Shown: piece by piece, positions 58,721 through 59,554 of the stretch
Numbering within the stretch: the first letter of the stretch is position 1
How the letters are laid out: each line of letters begins with the position of its first letter
IMG/VR virus record: IMGVR_UViG_3300001799_000004
Span: 1-59,554 of that record
Source: a virus
Reading direction: 5' to 3' (one strand)
Length of the DNA: 59,554 nucleotides
Position numbers and translations under genes: made by a program
Notes under the pieces: generated by a model
Databases searched by the model: none
Told to the model about the DNA's origin: nothing
What the model saw: the letters and a program-made list of their open reading frames with translations, nothing else

Positions 58721-59554
58721 TCATTCAACAAATTGAATCCTGTCAGCTAATTGTGTGAAATATTCGACTGACCAGATATCCATCTCAGCAGGGTTTTTAA
58801 TGAATGGCCTTAAGTCAGCCTTTACAGCATCCATATTTGTTTTAGAAATTTTGTGTTTAAGCAATGGCACGAAATTTTCCCTTGTCAAGGGCTCCTTGTC
58901 AACGGATGAGGACTCAACGACTCTTTGGTATAAATGATTAAAATTCAATGGAGTGTTATTTCTGACATACCATTCAAAATCATACCAGTCACGCCCTTTT
59001 ACCCGGGTTTTCCAGTTTCGGAAAAGCAAGGCATGCATCTTACCCGCATATAAATCGGGCAGCGAATAGCAGCGGGTCATAAAAGAGAAAGGCAAAAGCG
59101 ATAATTTCTGTTCGGTCGAAAACTGACCAGGAGGGTGTAAATCAACCTCAAGTTTGATTTTTATCTGAGATTCTGATGTAAAACGAAGGTTGTAAACCGA
59201 AGTGTCTTCTTTCAGAAATGCTGATTCAATGTTGCTTCTTTTTTTTGTTTCCTTTTTTTCAATGATTACACTCCTTCCAAGTGCCTTAAATTCATTTTCG
59301 ACTGCTTCAGAATAATGCGCTATACTGAAGGTGTCGTCAGCCCGGAGCAACGAAAAATCCATGTCTTCCGAAAAACGGTTTAAGCCATGAAAAATGCGAA
59401 GACATGTGCCCCCATAAAAAGCAGCTTTGTTGAAAAATCCTCCTCTTTGCAAACCTGCAAGCGTAATTTGCTGCATTACTTCATGCAAGGCATTGGAGTG
59501 GTCAGCAGCAGTTTGTGCCTTGTATGGGGCTAACATCTGGTCGAATATGTTCAT
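58721..59554 (-). CDS. AbiEii/AbiGii-type nucleotidyltransferase toxin
   Basis: A 277-residue protein, complete within the window with its ATG at the last base. It has the nucleotidyltransferase motifs of AbiEii (DUF1814): FYGGTCLRIFHGLNRFSEDM with GGT at 48-50, Asp 64 and Asp 66, third acidic group KLEVDLH (Glu 136, Asp 138), KMHALLFR (Lys 172) and KGRDWYDFEW. AbiEii modifies tRNA acceptor ends with nucleotides and is held in check by the AbiEi antitoxin, whose gene would normally be just upstream and is outside the window. It lies outside attR, so it belongs to the host chromosome or another island. Confidence 0.88.
   Translation of the reverse strand: MNIFDQMLAPYKAQTAADHSNALHEVMQQITLAGLQRGGFFNKAAFYGGTCLRIFHGLNRFSEDMDFSLLRADDTFSIAHYSEAVENEFKALGRSVIIEKKETKKRSNIESAFLKEDTSVYNLRFTSESQIKIKLEVDLHPPGQFSTEQKLSLLPFSFMTRCYSLPDLYAGKMHALLFRNWKTRVKGRDWYDFEWYVRNNTPLNFNHLYQRVVESSSVDKEPLTRENFVPLLKHKISKTNMDAVKADLRPFIKNPAEMDIWSVEYFTQLADRIQFVE

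Noticed and set aside
1-59554. CRISPR array or cas genes
   Set aside because: I saw no regularly spaced direct repeats and no cas-like proteins; the PD-(D/E)XK protein at 6623-7273 is better explained as a phage exonuclease than as Cas4.

Overview
The window is almost entirely one integrated temperate phage of a Bacteroidota host. It runs from a tyrosine integrase that starts at base 1 to a partial tRNA-Gly(CCC) at about 58262-58315, which I read as the right attachment site (attR). Just outside it lie about 1.2 kb of chromosome. Evidence for the host: Bacteroidota-type promoter boxes (TTG-N19-TAnnTTTG), type IX secretion (T9SS) C-terminal sorting domains, an integrase of the Bacteroidota type, and many small genes of the kind found in Bacteroidota phages. 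The intact tRNA-Gly should lie just left of base 1, outside the window. The long tape-measure protein and the absence of sheath or contractile baseplate genes suggest a siphovirus.

Layout. 1-3.9 kb, lysogeny block: integrase, a Panacea-domain antitoxin with a probable toxin, a small HTH protein, a lipoprotein and a CI-like repressor. 3.9-19.1 kb, rightward early operon read from a promoter divergent from the repressor. It holds regulators, HU, a Sak4-like ATPase with a PD-(D/E)XK exonuclease, a DnaQ exonuclease, a ParB-like protein preceded by a tRNA-like element, an HNH nuclease, an SNF2 helicase, a DUF4373 replication protein, a DnaC-like loader, ASCH and VRR-NUC proteins, a KilA-N antirepressor and a stand-alone DnaA domain IV protein. 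19.4-24.9 kb, leftward cargo: two large secreted proteins with T9SS sorting domains, one a subtilisin-like protease. 25.4-35.2 kb, rightward: a sodium:solute symporter, small phage proteins, a beta-rich envelope protein, two PP-loop/ParB-like gene pairs, then terminase, portal and head morphogenesis genes.

35.4-41.4 kb: a GIY-YIG-like gene, then a leftward accessory block. The block contains a two-gene restriction-modification system (nuclease-methylase fusion plus a specificity subunit, resembling type IIB BcgI), a SymE-like protein, a methylase-like protein lacking its catalytic motif, and small proteins. 41.6-58.2 kb, rightward late genes: scaffold, capsid, connector genes, tail tube, tail chaperones with a probable -1 frameshift, tape measure, tail tip, two fibre-like proteins, holin candidates, a CHAP-like endolysin and a spanin-like protein. 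Past attR come the tRNA terminator, a 5'-truncated relic of a T9SS gene that is 89% identical over 147 bases to the end of the phage-borne T9SS gene, and an AbiEii-type nucleotidyltransferase toxin.

The phage replicates and recombines with the early set and packages with the terminase/portal set. As a lysogen it could give the host a TA pair, a restriction system, a transporter and two secreted proteins. The relic outside attR suggests that at least one cargo gene came from a host closely related to the present one.
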